64,000 nt of DNA, from the NCBI RefSeq assembly GCF_018687715.1, contig NC_056766.1:16742001-16806000 (forward strand), written 5' to 3'. Below are positions 28,541-42,112 of this stretch, piece after piece. The notes beneath the pieces are model-generated. The model saw only the letters and a list, made by a program, of their open reading frames with translations, ran no database searches and was not told the origin of the DNA. Source of the stretch: Carya illinoinensis (Eukaryota; Streptophyta; Magnoliopsida; Fagales; Juglandaceae). Every line of letters starts with the position of its first letter. The stretch's first letter is position 1. The position numbers were made by a program, and so were the translations under genes.

Positions 28541-31065
28541 TCCTTTTTTTTTTTTTTTCTAATCAAGCAAATTCATTAATAATGAAAGAGTACAAGAGTT
28601 CAAGGAGGATTAAAAATAAAATAAAAAAGGAAAACAGGAGGTATGCTACTAAAAACAAGACTAGTAGCTACCTAATGCGCAACAAAGTGCGTACATCGAT
28701 TCTAGGATCAATGAATTTTCGTTAGAATCCATTCATTGTTAAGCTGGGAGAGGTTTCGTATATCTTCAATAATGGGGGAGATTCTCGAAAGGGAAGAGGA
28801 AACTGGATCCTTGATTGCTGAAATTACCTGCAAAGCGTCACATTCAATAATGGCTTTTCTTTAATGAAGTGCCGAAACCATTTTAGTAGCTAAGAGCGTT
28901 GCCAAGGCTACCGCTGCCAAATGATTCAAGGGTGAGATTTGTTCTATTTTAATTTCAAGAACGGCTCCATTGTTGTTTCCGCATATTGCCGAGATAACAG
29001 AATAGGAATTTCTTATTACAACGTCAAAAGAGAAACTGAGAAAAGGAGGGAGAGGAGCTACCCACTGTTCCAAGTTAATCATTTTTTTCTGAACCCAAGC
29101 ATCTTTGTAGTTATGATAAACTTGTTGGATGTGCGATATGGCCCTATTAAGATCAAAGGAAGAGTGATTGTGGATAATATCGTTTCTCAAGCGCCAGATA
29201 TAATCCATAATAATGATTGCATAGAGCTGAAAGTGGTGTTTCTCTAGCTCTTTCAGTCTCAATTCCTTCTCTGGGCATATTATCATTTTAATCCAATCCG
29301 ATATAGAAGAGATCGATCGGGAGATTTTCTATATGCAGTGGCCAAGGGCCTTGATTCCAAATTTTTCAAATGACAAGACACTACACAAAGAGATGCTCAA
29401 GAGTTTCTGTTGATTGATTGCACAACGAACATTCATCGAATTGTATGGAGGGGATGACTTCCTTCACTCTTCCTTTGGTAGGGAGGATCTTCCAAAGCAT
29501 TTTCCATAAAAGTAGCTTGTGCCTTTCATGGATTTTCAGACTCCATAAAAGGTTTGAAAAGTGCACTTATTTGGCTCACTTGTGTTTGCACTTGACTATT
29601 TATCACCTATTGGTAAGCAGATTTAATAGATAATTTTCCATTATGATTTGGGGTCCACACTATTTTGTCAATCCTCTGCGAGTGATCTGATAATGGAATT
29701 TGTTGAATTGGTTGGATGCTATTGGGGTTGAAAAGAGTTTGCAATTTCTGTATGTCTTAAGACTTTGGGTTGCAGTTAATTAAATCAGAGACCTTTAATG
29801 ACGCATTGGGCGAAGCAAAACTGACTTCAACATGAAGTGGCTTTGGTTTGTAATTTTCAGTAGTTGGTATTCAAGTGTCCGACCATATATTGATTGAGTT
29901 CCCATTAATGATTTGATAGCATCTTCCTTGCTTGAGTAGCTCTCTCGTCTGGAGGATTCCTTTCCATTGGTTAGAATCCAAGTGTTTTGGCGTAACGCTC
30001 CAGAAATCCATTCTATTGAGATATTTGATGGATAAGAGATTACACCATAGCCCCTTTTTTTCACTCATTTCCCACCCTATTTTAACAAGTAGAGCAGAGC
30101 TCATATTTTCCATCTTTCTTATCCCCAGTCCTCCTACCGTTTTTGACCGACATATTGATTTCCATGATTTGAGGGTCAGGTTGTAAGATTTTCCTTTTGG
30201 GAACTCTCACCAAAAATTTTTAAATTTTGTGTTGAGGGACTTACACATTGATTTTGGCAACTTGAAGGAAGACATGAAGTATGAAGGGATTGTGCTTACT
30301 ACTATTCTGATTAACATTAAATATTTTTAATATTTCATTTTTGCCGTTGAGAATTTGAAGGCAAAATTTGAGTGATTGCTTGCTTGACCTCTTGGCTAGT
30401 ATTCATCGTAATGAAGATAGAAGATTTACCCAGATTAACTTTTTGACCCGACCACTCCTGGTATTTTGTTAAGCTTTTAGAGATTGACTTTGCATTGCTA
30501 TATATGGCTTTTGCAAAAATTATGGTGTCGTTTGCAAATAGTAAATGAGTAATGGATGGGCTATTCTTGCTTATTTTTATCCCTTCAAGTTGACCTTGGG
30601 CTTCTTCTTTGAGTAGTATCTTGGAGAGAGTCTTTGTAACTAGGATAAAAAAAAAAAAAAATGCACGATAGGGTCACCTTGCTTGAGTCCTCTTTGTGTT
30701 TTGAAAAAAACCTCTCAAAGATCCATTAATTAAGATGGAGAAGGAAGCTGTGGTTACACATTCTTTAATCAATCCTATCCATTTTAGACTATATCCCACC
30801 GCTTGCATGTTAGTGAAGAGAAAATCCCATTCAACTTAATCAAAGGCATTTTCCATGTCTAATTTGATCGCCATTAGCCCTTTTTTTCCAAATTACCTCT
30901 TTAGATGGTGAAAGAGATCCTGAGCTATAATGATGTTTTCTTTTATGTTTCGACCTGAAACAAACGCAGTCTACAATGGAGAGATAATCTTTGATAAAGT
31001 AGCTTTGAAACGATTTGAAAGGATGTTGTGCTTTGATAGAAAACACTTAGCGTTTTCTAGAGAAG
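28541..31065 (-). mobile_element. L1-type LINE, 5'-truncated and dead
   Basis: From high to low coordinate the minus strand gives ORF2 pieces in order: TAFVSGRNIKENIIIAQDLF (about 30910-30975), VEWDFLF (30820), LKWIGLIKECVTTASFSILI (30730-30790), FANDTIIFAKA (30505-30538), SGQKVNLGKSSIF (30420-30460), LLVKIGW and RELLKQGRCYQIINGNSINI (29880-30090), a zinc-finger RVT (CSLCNQSTETLEHLF, about 29381-29430) and a C-terminal RNase H-like region (28861-29060). It ends in an untranslated tail and an A tract (T run at about 28542-28559). The catalytic FADD is changed to FAND, and stops and shifts are scattered. No ORF1, endonuclease or clear 5' end is seen. Confidence 0.85.
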
Positions 31066-32915
31066 ACATTGTGCTTGCATTTTTGTCTAGCTGAGAGAGA
31101 GAGATCAATTTAGAGAGTTGCCTGCTTATTCGGCACCTGGGAGGTCGGGTGATTCTTGACCTTTCTCGCTTGTTTGCTCGTCATAAGAGAGGTCGGGTAG
31201 TCTGATGACTTGTCCTTCCTCTTGACCCTCGACGTGGGATGAGTGAGGTTGGATAGTTCTTGACTTTTCCTGCCTGTTTTGATTGCAAGGGTCGGGCTCA
31301 ATCTATCGCGAGTCTTTGGACTTGATTTTGGTGATTTAAGGGGGTTATGGAGTCTTTTGACATCCATGCTCATTTCAATACGACTCTTTAGACTCCACTT
31401 TGGTAGTTTAGGGGGTGTCTCAACTTTGGTGGTTTAAAGGGGGTCGTAGGGTAAGTGCAATACAAATTATAAGTTTGAGATTTGTGAACCTGAGCCATTT
31501 TGCTAAAACATGATGAAAGCTTAAAGGTTCCTGTGATACCGAACAATCTATTCTGATGAAGATAAATTAAGATGCCTGAGAAGGGCTTTGTAAACTGTGT
31601 TCTGTGCCACTTCGACGAAGTATATTCCCGAGGCATGTAGCCACTCGGATTCTCATGGAATGTCTAGGGGTTTTGCAGGGAACCTCCAAAAATTGAGTTT
31701 GTTAGTCAAAAAATGAACTTCGAATAACAAGTTTGAGAGAGACAAACTAGAGCAATTTTTTCCCATACTTTCCATTTTTTCCAATCTGGAGTTGTTTACT
31801 GATGAACGGTTTTTGCTGTGGGCGCTACTCGTTGGTTGAGCAATAGTGAGCTATAGCCAACCATGAGGGTGGCGACATGTTGCTAGGCTGTTGAGCCGCT
31901 CAAAGTTTGACAGGTTGCTTCCTGTCACTAGGGGTGAGCAATTGCGGATGCGTACATAACGGAGTAGTAACCTGTCACAAGAAAAGTGACTCATAGTGGG
32001 CAGGCAAAGGAGCTTGCTCGCTGTGTAGTTGGTGAGTTCGCAGCTCGCCAACACAAATTTGCTGCAACTAGTAGTCATTGCCCACCATGGTTAGTACATA
32101 GGAGGGAGTATTGCTTGCTATGAGGTCGAGGAGGGTGGCGAAGAGTTTCCATGGTCAAGGTGGTCGTAAAATAGAGCACCTTGGTGAGTAGGCGGTTGAG
32201 CAGACCACCGCTGGGCGAGATGCCCTTGACTAAGAAGGGTGGTCATGCAACTCTTGCATGCCCATGTGCATGCCGAGCTATAAGCTCACCACTGTGGTGG
32301 GACGTCAAGGTTAAGGAATACCTCGCTAGCGATAGACATAGCCAGAGGTCTTAAGGTTGGCCGTTGGTGGCCCCTTAACAGCCCACAGTGAGTGGGCGAG
32401 GTGGGACTCAACTATTTGCACGCCCCATGCACACAATTCAAGAGGCAGACGTTGCTTCCGTGGTTGGGACCATTTCGACGATAACATAGGCTACCATAGG
32501 TCTAGGTGGTGAGTCCATTTAACTCACAGCCAACCGTCATGAGCCTTACGGACGCAAGTTATGTGCATAACTTCCACAACCAGGACACTCCCTGGATGGC
32601 CATAGCAGTCGGGGATGGTCACATGGAGATAGAAAGTCATGTGCGGTAGACAAAGGCGTACTTCATATTGATATAAAATTATTGCCTATCAGTTGATTCA
32701 ATTCTCTTTTATCCTCCCCCACCTCGATGGTCTGATCCTTCCCTTACCTTACCTTTCATTTTTCTACCTGCGAGTCCTAGACCCCTCCCCTTCTCTACGC
32801 AACCCCTTCCCTCTCTGCTGCCAAGCCTTTGCTCGCCATCAACTCTGATGTCTCCAGTCATTGCTCACCGCCACGTTGAGTTGTTCTTAGAGATTGTTTT
32901 GAGCACACTAAAGTA
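31066..32915. other. GC-richer repeat-like region, unclassified
   Basis: Clearly GC-richer than the surroundings, with loose internal repetition: GGTCGGGT and TTGACTTTTCC words at 31140-31290, and TTTGGTGATTTAAGGGGGT-type units at about 31325-31440. Open frames are short and match nothing I know. It may be a transposon interior or an old LTR; I saw no TG/CA or CACTA ends. Confidence 0.3.
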
Positions 32916-33417
32916 ATGGGGAAGAACATGTTGGTTTTGGGTCTTACTCTTTTAGTTCTATTTGGAGGTTTATCATTAGTTTATACTACTCTGGCAAGTG
33001 AGGGAGCTTAAATGCCATGAGTGTTTATGAAATGGTCGTGGTCACTCTAAGCATTGAAAGCAACGACCAAAACAGGTATAAATATTTGGAAGTAGCTATA
33101 TTTTCTTTGTTATATGTGTTGGTATTTTTTTAATAGACTGTATTTGAGTAAAAAAATTTATAGTTGGCGTTGGATTCTTCAAATCTGTTGAGGAAGGATT
33201 ATGCGGATTTTTTTTTTTTTTTAAATTGAGGAAGTTTTAAACAAAAATCCTTCAAGATTGTTTTAGATGAAATCTTTCAAAGTGCACTTGTTAAAATATT
33301 TTTTGTTGGTTTTAACGGGCGAGTAAAAATTGAACTAGCCGTTTGTATCCTTTTCGGTTTTTCTAAAATCTAGAAGCAGACTTCTCTCAACAAATAGAAA
33401 ATCCTCTAGCCTTTGCT

Positions 33418-33966
33418 AGGAGTGTAACGAGTCAAGTTTGATAGATTTTGGATAAAATTTGGAATCAAACTAGTATTAATCGGTTTGCATTTTCAAAAAT
33501 TGTTTCCATACCAATTATCTCCTAAATTGATTCTTCCGGTTTTATCGGTTCCAGTCTGATTCGGTCCGATTTTTCAGTTTTAATATACTATTTACTATAT
33601 TACATAATATATATAATATAGTATATTATAGTATATATAATATATAGTATTATATTATTAGTATAACTATTAATACAATAAATTATAGTGATATAAGAAT
33701 TTAAATTTTAATATTATATTAATTAGTAATTTATCAAATAATACAAAATTATTTTAAAAATAATTATATACAATATAAAAAATTAAAAAATATATATAAA
33801 CCGATATGGTCTGGTCCAGTTTTAGAAAAAGAAAAACTAGAATTGGACAAATTTCAACCGATTTTAAGAAAAATAAAACATATACCGGATCGAACCAAAC
33901 TCGATATCGGACTAAAGCTATTGGTTTGGTCTAATTTTCCAGTTCACTAGTTTTTTTTACACCATT
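33418..33966. mobile_element. possible TIR element with CCGGTTCGG-type ends
   Basis: Left GTGTAACGAGTCAAGTTTG and right end (inverse GTGTAAAAAAAACTAGTGAA) share GTGTAA. Subterminal stretches carry mirrored words: GGTTTTATCGG and TCGGTCCGATTTT on the left, ATACCGGATCGAACC on the right. The interior is a TATA/ATAT tract. No clear target duplication. Confidence 0.35.
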
Positions 33967-34199
33967 AGCCGTTGATTGTTGGGTTGTTTTCTATAATTTA
34001 GGAGGCACATGTGAGATATATTTTAAGAGGACTTCAGATTTTGGTTTTTAAAATTCTTTAAAATGCTGGTTGGGGTTGTACAACGTAAGATGTAGAAACA
34101 ATTCATTTTTTCATCATTATATGTGTAGTGAATATAAGATAGTGTCTTGAGATAATGAGAATTTTCAGACAAAAGAGATGTGCTATTTTTAGCATAAAT

Positions 34200-34360
34200 G
34201 CTTTGGGTCCCAAATTTGTGTCTCGAATACCTTTTATATATATATATATATATATATTTAATGATTAAGAAAGTATTTTTTAGTGATGTTGTAAATTTTT
34301 TTTATTTTTAAAAAAATATTTAAGAATATAAAAAAATGAATGAAAAAAAAATAAGCAAAC
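34200..34360. repeat. AT tract and AT-rich dispersed repeat
   Basis: A (TA)n run (about 34236-34256) leads into TTTAATGATTAAGAAAGTAT, which matches the inverse core of the family at 19120-19330. Confidence 0.35.
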
Positions 34361-34850
34361 TTTTTTTACCTTTTTCAATGGGTTCTCGGCCTAGGGGATG
34401 TAGCACTATTCTATTTTTAGAAGAGTTTTGAGCTTAATAACTTGTGTAGAGTTTATTTGAGTTATACGACGATCAGTTAGTTGTTGTATTCTAAAAAAAA
34501 TAAGTCAAAAAGAAGTCTGCTGCACCGATTTAATTAAAATTTTACATACCGTAGAGTTTTTGAATCTTTTTAAAGAGGAAAAAATTTCTGTGCATTAATC
34601 TAAGCTGATTTAGTTTGAATTTTTCATTTTATTATAATTTTTTGTTTTATTAGAGTATATTTCACTAACAATATGTTCCTGGTTGTTGTATTTATGGAGG
34701 GTTTTACGGGAGATGTATTCAAAGTTAAAACAGTGTGTATAGCGTTTTTGCCACATCAGCAGCCATTTGCAACAGGCGACTGCATTCAACATCGAAATGC
34801 TCTCTTGGGCTTGCATGTGCAGCAATTTCAAACAACAACTTTGCTATATA

Positions 34851-35046
34851 CAGTTATCACATGCAGTCGGTGTGCAGTCGGCTGTACGGAATAAATAAAA
34901 AAAATTATAAAAAAAATTTTTTATATTCAAGGGGACCTATATGAATTATAAAAAGTTATAAAAATAAATTTTTGTTTTCATGTAGGTCCCGTATTATTTT
35001 TTTTTTATAGCCGACTGCACCTCCCAACTGTAAAAAGTATTTCTCT
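34851..35046. mobile_element. GCAGTCGG-type MITE, copy 2
   Basis: ACATGCAGTCGGTGTGCAGT at the left, GCCGACTGCACCTCCCAACT at the right, and GGGACCTATATGAATTATAA inside, matching the copy at 26209. Confidence 0.6.
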
Positions 35047-35156
35047 TCAAACAATCCGATAATGAAGTTTGAGTGTGCGTATACTGTGGAGGCGTCCGTT
35101 GACCGACGACGTGGGTGTTAAGATAAATGGTGGTCTAAGAATTATCTTAATCTATT

Positions 35157-35612
35157 CAGGGTGACTCAATATAAATTGAGGTCTAAGACGAAATTTAAGT
35201 TAGTCATTTGTAATTATAATATAATAAAATATAAATTATTATATGAAATATTTTTAAAATTTTTAATAAAATGAGATTTTATTCAAAATTTTTAAATAAA
35301 ATTTTTTTAAAATTTATATTGAATACTACAACGTAAAATGAGGCCTCAATGCAAATTTAAGACCTCAATTTAGCAAGATCTTAAAAAATTATTTAAAATA
35401 TAAACAATTTATTGTATTAAATATTAAGTTTAGTATTATAGGGGTCTTGCACATATTAAAAAATAAAAAATAAAAATTATTTAAAATTTTATATAATAAA
35501 ATAGTTTTTATTTTTTAAAAAAATTAAAAAAATATATCTCATTTTCAATTTTAAAGACCTTATAAGGTGGTGCCTTAGAGAATGGCCTAACTGGCCTTAC
35601 CAGCCGGACCTG
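35157..35612 (-). mobile_element. hAT-like non-autonomous element, inverted copy
   Basis: The inverse of this stretch aligns along its length with 14741-15196: the GC-rich head (GGCCATTCTCTAAGGCACCA), the AT-rich middle and the tail CCTCAATTTATATTGAGTCA. Both copies are 456 bp. Ends CAGGTCCGGC and CAGGGTGACTC are hAT-type. Flanks AATCTATT and GATCCACT match at five of eight positions, a weak target duplication. Confidence 0.65.
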
Positions 35613-36166
35613 GATCCACTCTGATATTTACGCTCTTTCGTTAGCAATACTGCAACACTCTACAGTTATTTAGATCCTCTCGAGATCCTAGGATAGAGTG
35701 AGCATCATGATAATTTATACTCTTTCGTTATCAGTACCTCAACACTCAACAGCTCAGTTAGAGGTAGAGCCCTGATAGCTGCTGGGTTTCGAGAAGTAGA
35801 AATTAATATTTGGAGTTTGGAACAAATATATGCTGCAAGTTAAACATTTCGATGGAATGGGTACGTATCTTCTCTCTCTCTTTTCTTTGAGCAATATTAG
35901 TTAAGAGTTTTTGAAACATTATGGCAGATGTTGGAAACAATCCCATTCCCAAGTTGGAGATTGGATTTCTCATGAAAATTAGAATGGCCTCGAGGAAATT
36001 TTGTGCAGTATTTAAGATTTTGAATTGAGTATTACATACTTCCTCTTGTGAATTGCAAAACTGCAAATGAGAATTCCATTATATTCTTTTTTGATAAGTA
36101 ACATTCCATAATAATTTACTGTTCACAAAACCACACGAGTAGAAAGTGGGAATTGTTCAAATTCCT

Positions 36167-39100
36167 TCATGGTGTTCTTTTCGATCGGGCACGATCAGGT
36201 AAGAGATCCCTGGTGATATCTTCGATGAGCCCACTGAGCACATGCTTTTCCACATCCCTGATAACGTCGCCTTTTTCTAGCAAAGCAAACATCATGTCAT
36301 TCCATCCCACGTCCCACATACAATTCACGTCAGGATCACCATTGTGGACATCGATCTCAAGCATTTTAGGCAAATAATCTTCGATGTCGGCTCTAGGATT
36401 CCCATTCCTTCCATAGAATTTCAACGTCTCGTAATCCTTATGCAACTGCTTGATCAAACCCTCCAAGGATTTTACTTTTGTGGCATGGGTTGATAACTTA
36501 ATGCAAGGATTAACAGTGAGCTCTTGTCGTCTTCCTTTGCGTCTCATTACTTCATACACGCAATCTAATATGAGCTTGCTCTCTTCGTCTTGATAGTCAC
36601 GAGTGCCACTGGCATGAAAAACATCAAAAGGAATGTTTAGCTTGAAAAGTGCCTCTGCTGTGTTGAGGAATAGTTCACTTGTTATTAGTATCTGCTTTAG
36701 GAAGTTTTCACTTTCTGTTAATGGCTCATGCATTCCTGATTTGGGAACTTTACGGTGATCTAGTAGTGAGGGGTAAGAGATGTCTCTGCTCTCTCCAGTG
36801 GTTCCTGCAACATATAACACTGAACTCTAAGTACAAAACTCATCATTTTTTTTCATGAATGCATGATGTGATCGTAGTTTATACACATTATGTATTTTGT
36901 TCCTGCAATTGTTTAAAGTAAGGATGTATAATGATTTTGGAAGTTGGCATGTTGTGCATGGCTTGAATATTATAGTATTATGTATGCTCTATGTGCTTAT
37001 GCAATGGAAACTGTGTTTTTCTTTTCTATTTGTGGAGTGGAGTACAGCGTTCCAGAAACATAATGGCTGATGTTGCTCTGAGCCGATCTCTTGTTAAACC
37101 TTAAAAAGGAAATTAGAAAGATTTGGTGGCTCTAGATTGCAAAATTGTGCTGGAGAATGAACAAGAAATTATTAAAATGGGGAGAGGTGATCAACATTAA
37201 GCTAACTATTTACTTTGCTCTGGGTGGATATGAAGGGCAAAGATTTCTACTTCTTGAAGGGTGATTCTTAATTAAAGTGTAAGATTTCACTTACCAGAAA
37301 TTGAATTTGTTGTAAATTTGCAACCCTTGTTTTCTTCATCTCCATCAAAAACAGGCTCATGATCTTCCTGATCATAACTAATTTTTGAGACCATGTTTTG
37401 ACTCTGCATAAGACTCAATGAAACTTATGTGAGCTCGCTACTGAATTTCACAAGTGATGAATTTTGTAGGCAAAGAAGTATGTTGTAGTTTGACTAATAG
37501 ATAGATGTGTGGTTTACATGAAATTGAAGTTTGGGAACTTAACCATGTATTAACACTTACGCTTCCTTTTGGAGGTAGAACTGACTCTTCTAGGCTTTGG
37601 CATCCATCTACTGAAGGGCTGTACAATGGGAAAGCCTTTTCAGCTTCTTTCATTAGTTGTGCCACATTCAATGGTTGGATGCTTGATGCTGATTTGTTGG
37701 ATTTGACAATATGTGATTCTGCTTCTTTAGACATGTTGGCTCTAACTTGTTCGGCTCCTTTATAATCACTGAATTTGTCATTCCTTCTTGGTTTCACTTC
37801 TTGCAAAATGGAGCTCTGCTGTTTTGATGGCCTTACAAAGTTTTGTAGTGTTCCATTTCTCCTGGTTGCTACTTCATCAATCTTTCTTGGGGTCTCACTT
37901 TTATGTGCTTTGGTATTTTTTTCCTTCTGTGTGGCTGGTACATAAACAGGTTTTCCCTCCATAAATGGTGGAATGCGAGCTTTTTCCCTTACCAGTTGAG
38001 ATACTGGGTCTGATGGATAAAAATTCTTTTCTGAGTTCCTATTCTCTAACGCTTTCATGTGGAAGTTTAAGTCAGGAGAACTTTCTTCGGCAACCAGATC
38101 TTCATGGTGCCTGCCATTTGGAAATCCTTCGGAGTGTGCTGCATGAATAGCTTCTGTAGAGCCTTTCTTACTTGATGTGACCTGGTTCATATGTTGGTGT
38201 TTCTTTTGCAAATTTGTCACATCAGACGGGGTTTTTGCTGAGCTCTTAAATATCAGTCCTCTTCCTCTTTGTTTACTCATCTGCAATTTTTGGTTTGTAA
38301 TCTGCTGTTCTCTCTCTTCTCCCTGATTCTTTTCTCCTTGTTGCTCTGGTTTCTGGAGAATATACTGTTGTTGTAATCCGGGACTGTTCTGAGACTTTTC
38401 TTGGTTGTTTGGGAGAAGAAGCTTGTTCACATATCTCTTTTCAGGTTGGAGCATGGATTCTTTGTACCCTGTTTTTCCTTGCAGTATTACTGCAGCTTCT
38501 GATCTTTTATGTGCCTTTGCATCCATCTGCCGCATCTCTTGCCTTGAAACTGGTTCCTTGGTTTTGCCCATTCCTGTGCCTTTCTGTTCCCTGTTCTTTA
38601 TGTCATCCTGTTTTCTCTCTTTGTCCTGAATATTCTTTTGACTTCGGGCATTCTGATTTAACTGGGCTATCTTGTTTTGCTGCTTTTCAGTTTTTAGGGA
38701 GGCCTTCTCTGAGCTTGTCCCTCGTTGAATTTGTTCCATGTCTTTCTGCAGTGAGTTCCCATTATGAATAATTGTCTCAATGCTGGCATTTCGTGTAGGC
38801 AGGTTTTTCCCTCCTTTCGACACAAAGGTCTGGTCCAGCATCACATGATTCCTTTTCGCATCTGTTACCTTTTGTCTTTGGGGAGATTCAAGATATGTAG
38901 TATCTTTGGTCTTCAGTATTGCATTCTTGGTGCTTCCACGTGCCATGTGCTGTAAGGGCACCCCTTCTGCTTTTTGCTTGGGAGCCAAGTCTGCTTTTCT
39001 GGTGATTTTTGTGTCTCCTTGATGTGGAATATCATCAAGCCCCATTAATTTTGCAATCACACTTGAAATCCTCCCCTTTTCTGGTTTGGATTGAGATGAA

Positions 39101-41236
39101 CTTGAGTGATTCTTCTGTTGTGGGAATGCACTAAGAATCTTTATATCAGGGCCATAGCTAGCTGATTGCTTTTGAGAAGCGGATTTAAAAGTAATTAGTG
39201 CTTGACTTTCAAGGTTGTTGTTAGCAGCTTCTGTAGCATAAGTCAGAGCTTTCAGCCTTTGTTTGACATTATTCCTTTCGACTTCTTGGATTTTAGGAGA
39301 ATGCCTTGAGGACTTGTCAAAGGAGAACCTTGGTCGGTCAAGCTGCTTCTGCTCAGCTACTCTGCTAATGTTGTCTTCATTGTCTTCATCCTCCTCCAGC
39401 AATACAATCCGATTTTTCCTGTTTGGGTTGACCATGTGTTCGGAAGCTTCTTGCAAGTTTACTAGCATCCGCAAAGACTCTTCCAAATCCATAGCCCCTT
39501 TTAACAGTTCCTTCCCAATTTCTATTGAATATCTATCAAAATTAAGGCCACCAGAGCAGGCTTTTAGAATCTGGTTTAGCTTCTGTGCCCCTTTCGATAT
39601 TTCTTCAATATGGAGGTGTGAAAGAGTAGGGAAGCAATTACTGGACGGCCTTTGCCTATCTGCACTGCTTCTCTCAATCTTGCCAATGTCTGTGGATCTC
39701 CTACCAATTTGCTGCAGAAAACCCAACATGGGATTATTGCCAGAGGCATCTGTTCGTAGAATTCTTCCATTCTCAATGGCAAAAGTGAGAGCCATGGACA
39801 GATCCCCTATTTGTTCTGAGCCCTGACCTCTTGCATAAGGAACAATCTGTTTTGAAGCTTCTTCAATGATGGAAAATCTATTGCTTCCAGTAGATCTATT
39901 ATGTGTGTTTGTTGCTCTGGCACCAATCTGCAGAAGATCAAACAATTGACTAAAGGAAGTTCCTGGTCTGCTACAATTATTACAAACAGATTGCACCGAA
40001 GTTAGGCCTAGAACTTACAGTTTCAAGTGTTTTCATGTCCCTGGATCCTTTATGGGTCTGCTTGGAGTAAGCATAGGCATCTGTACATACACAAGATAGA
40101 GTATAATTTCCAGCTTTGATTGATTAACTCAAGGTTCTATTGGGTAGCCAATGCTCGTATATTTGTGCAATCTAGAGCGATTATCCAGCCATGTCTGAAC
40201 TCTAAGCAGCATTGTGTTGATGACTATCGGGAATGGGGGGATCTCAACTGTAGAAAGTCTTTCATTCTATTTAGATATTGGAGTTTCCCAATCTGAACTC
40301 TAAGCAGCATTGTGTTGATTACTATCGGGAATGGGGGGATCTCAACTGTAGAAAGTCTTTCATTCTATTTGGATATTGGAGTTTCCCAAGTAATTTCTGT
40401 GTCTGTTGAAGGACTAACGTCTCTGTAGTGCACATGTGCATGCAATATACCGTTACACCCAGTTCTGTTTGAAGAAAGAGAAGCAATCTCCCCTCTCCCC
40501 TCTCCCCTCTTAGAAAAATATATCATAGGGTGAAAAGCTCTGATTCATTATGGAGGGAGGAATCAGAGAATTTTTCATCCTATGGTCAATCACTATGGAT
40601 ATGCCCTTTCTCCACTATCTTCAATTCATTAAGTTGAAACATCTACTTTGTTTTCAAATATTAGCATCCAGTTAGTTAAATAGTCAGGATACTTCGATAT
40701 TTAAACATCTCCACTATTTTCACACAATTTTATCAAAATTCTTGTTCATTAAAAACAAGTATAAATGAGTATAGATGAGTAAAGTAAGTAGATAGTTCTT
40801 TGTCATTTTGTTTATTTCTTACTGAATCTACAAGGTGCTTTATCTGATATTGATTTTTAGTTTCAAATGCTACTTTAAACTTCTCATAAGCTACTGGTAA
40901 AACCTGCTCTTGTTATTGCTCTAGTTCATCAAATTATTAGCATCATACTCCATAAAGAATGTAAGAATTTTGTTCACAACTTCAATTTGAAGTAACTGAA
41001 ATCCCCAATCAAAAAGAAGACAGTACTTTGAAGATTGTGTTTCATTTTCTTTGCTTGCTTGAAGCAATTTAAATGCCTAAACTTGCCTGGACATAAACAC
41101 TATGTCTAATGCAAACACTATACATACCTATAGCCTTTGGTTTTGAACGATTTGAGCTTTGAGATGCTGCTATTCGTTCCTTGCGTAGCCGGAGATCATC
41201 CAGCAGCTTCTGTGCAAAATCTGATCTCTTCGCCAT
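36167..41236 (-). CDS. DUF4378-containing TRM-like protein
   Basis: Exons: 41236-41128, 40080-40019, 39927-37561, 37403-37295, 36804-36167; 3285 bases, 1094 residues, phases consistent. The protein begins MAKRSDFAQKLLDDLRLRKE, a conserved N-terminus in this plant family. Residues 345-358 read SSVIAKLMGLDDIP, the VxxLMGL motif of TRM/LONGIFOLIA-type proteins. A very basic, Gln- and Lys-rich, low-complexity middle (about 400-800) is probably disordered. DUF4378 lies at about 917-1085, with VGWNDMMFALLEKGDVIRDV then EKHVLSGLIEDITRDL. TRM proteins recruit TON1/PP2A to cortical microtubules; whether this member does is inferred from the motifs only. The 2.4-kb third exon is open throughout. The upstream ATG within an open frame to 41602 is not used, since the conserved start is at 41236. 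Confidence 0.85.
40194..40389. repeat. 98-bp perfect-size tandem duplication in intron 1
   Basis: 40194-40291 and 40292-40389 match except at two positions. It lies in intron 1 (40081-41127) of the DUF4378 gene. No coding role. Confidence 0.95.
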
Positions 41237-41970
41237 ATTGCTCTTGCAATTGGATGTCTCAGTGCGGCACTCTTTTGGCAGCAAAAATAAAAGGGTGTAT
41301 TTACATTGCAGGCTATTTGTTTTGCAGACAAGGGGAGAGGAATGTTGTGTTTCTTTGATTTTTTTAGTTGGAAGGACTCTTTCAGAGTTGGGTGGTGGGA
41401 GGGAAGTCCAGTCCAAAGCAATCCAAGAGCACTTTGAAAATCTATCCTGAAAGGTTGACGTGAACGCTAGATCTCTCTCACATCTGGGTGTCCTTGCTTG
41501 TATTATAATCCAAGCAATGGCAGAGGTGCCAAAGGGCTTGAATTCCAAGCTTCTTTGTGAGCAACTTTGTTCTTTTCTATGTTTTATGAACGTACTGGTC
41601 ACTATTTGCTATTTCACTGAAGGGTATGCACATTTGTTGCCGCACTACATACTTCATGATGATTCTGAGGAGAATTAGAAATGTAGTTTGTTGGAAAGCA
41701 ACCTAAGGTCGTTGTAAATTGGTGCACATCAATGAAGTTGGGATGTATAATTTGGAGTTGGTGGAATGTCTTCAAAAGTTTCTGTCAGGAAATTCATCAT
41801 ACGAGATGTGGACTTTGTTGGAGAGATAGAGGGAATACTTCTTTGCGTGAATGAATCAATTTGTATAAATTCTAGAAACTTTACTGTCCAGTGTCCTCCA
41901 GTAAAAGACAAAAAAAAAATTGTTTGCAAGCCTTTTTATACAAACTGCTAGATGCATTCGATAAATATAA

Positions 41971-42112
41971 GTGAGATGCAAATAGTTGTACGGAATGAAT
42001 AAAAAAAAGTTATAAAAATAATTTTTTTTCATATGGGTCTCATATTAATTCACTTTTTTCAAAGTGACTGCATGCCGTTTGCACAACCACGACTGTAAAT
42101 ATCATTTCTCCT
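41971..42112. mobile_element. GCAGTCGG-type MITE, copy 3, worn
   Basis: TTGTACGGAATGAATAAAAA on the left and GTGACTGCATGCCGTTTGCA on the right, with CATATGGGTCTCATATTAAT inside, parallel to the copies at 26209 and 34851. The left TIR is partly lost. Confidence 0.5.

Noticed and set aside
32916..33011. 31-residue hydrophobic open frame starting MGKNMLVLGLTLLVLF
   Set aside because: It looks like a signal or membrane segment, but no promoter, homologue or extended frame supports a gene, and the following sequence has stops.
39263..39826. 187-residue plus-strand frame in the DUF4378 gene
   Set aside because: Antisense shadow of the long third exon; the minus frame carries the family motifs.
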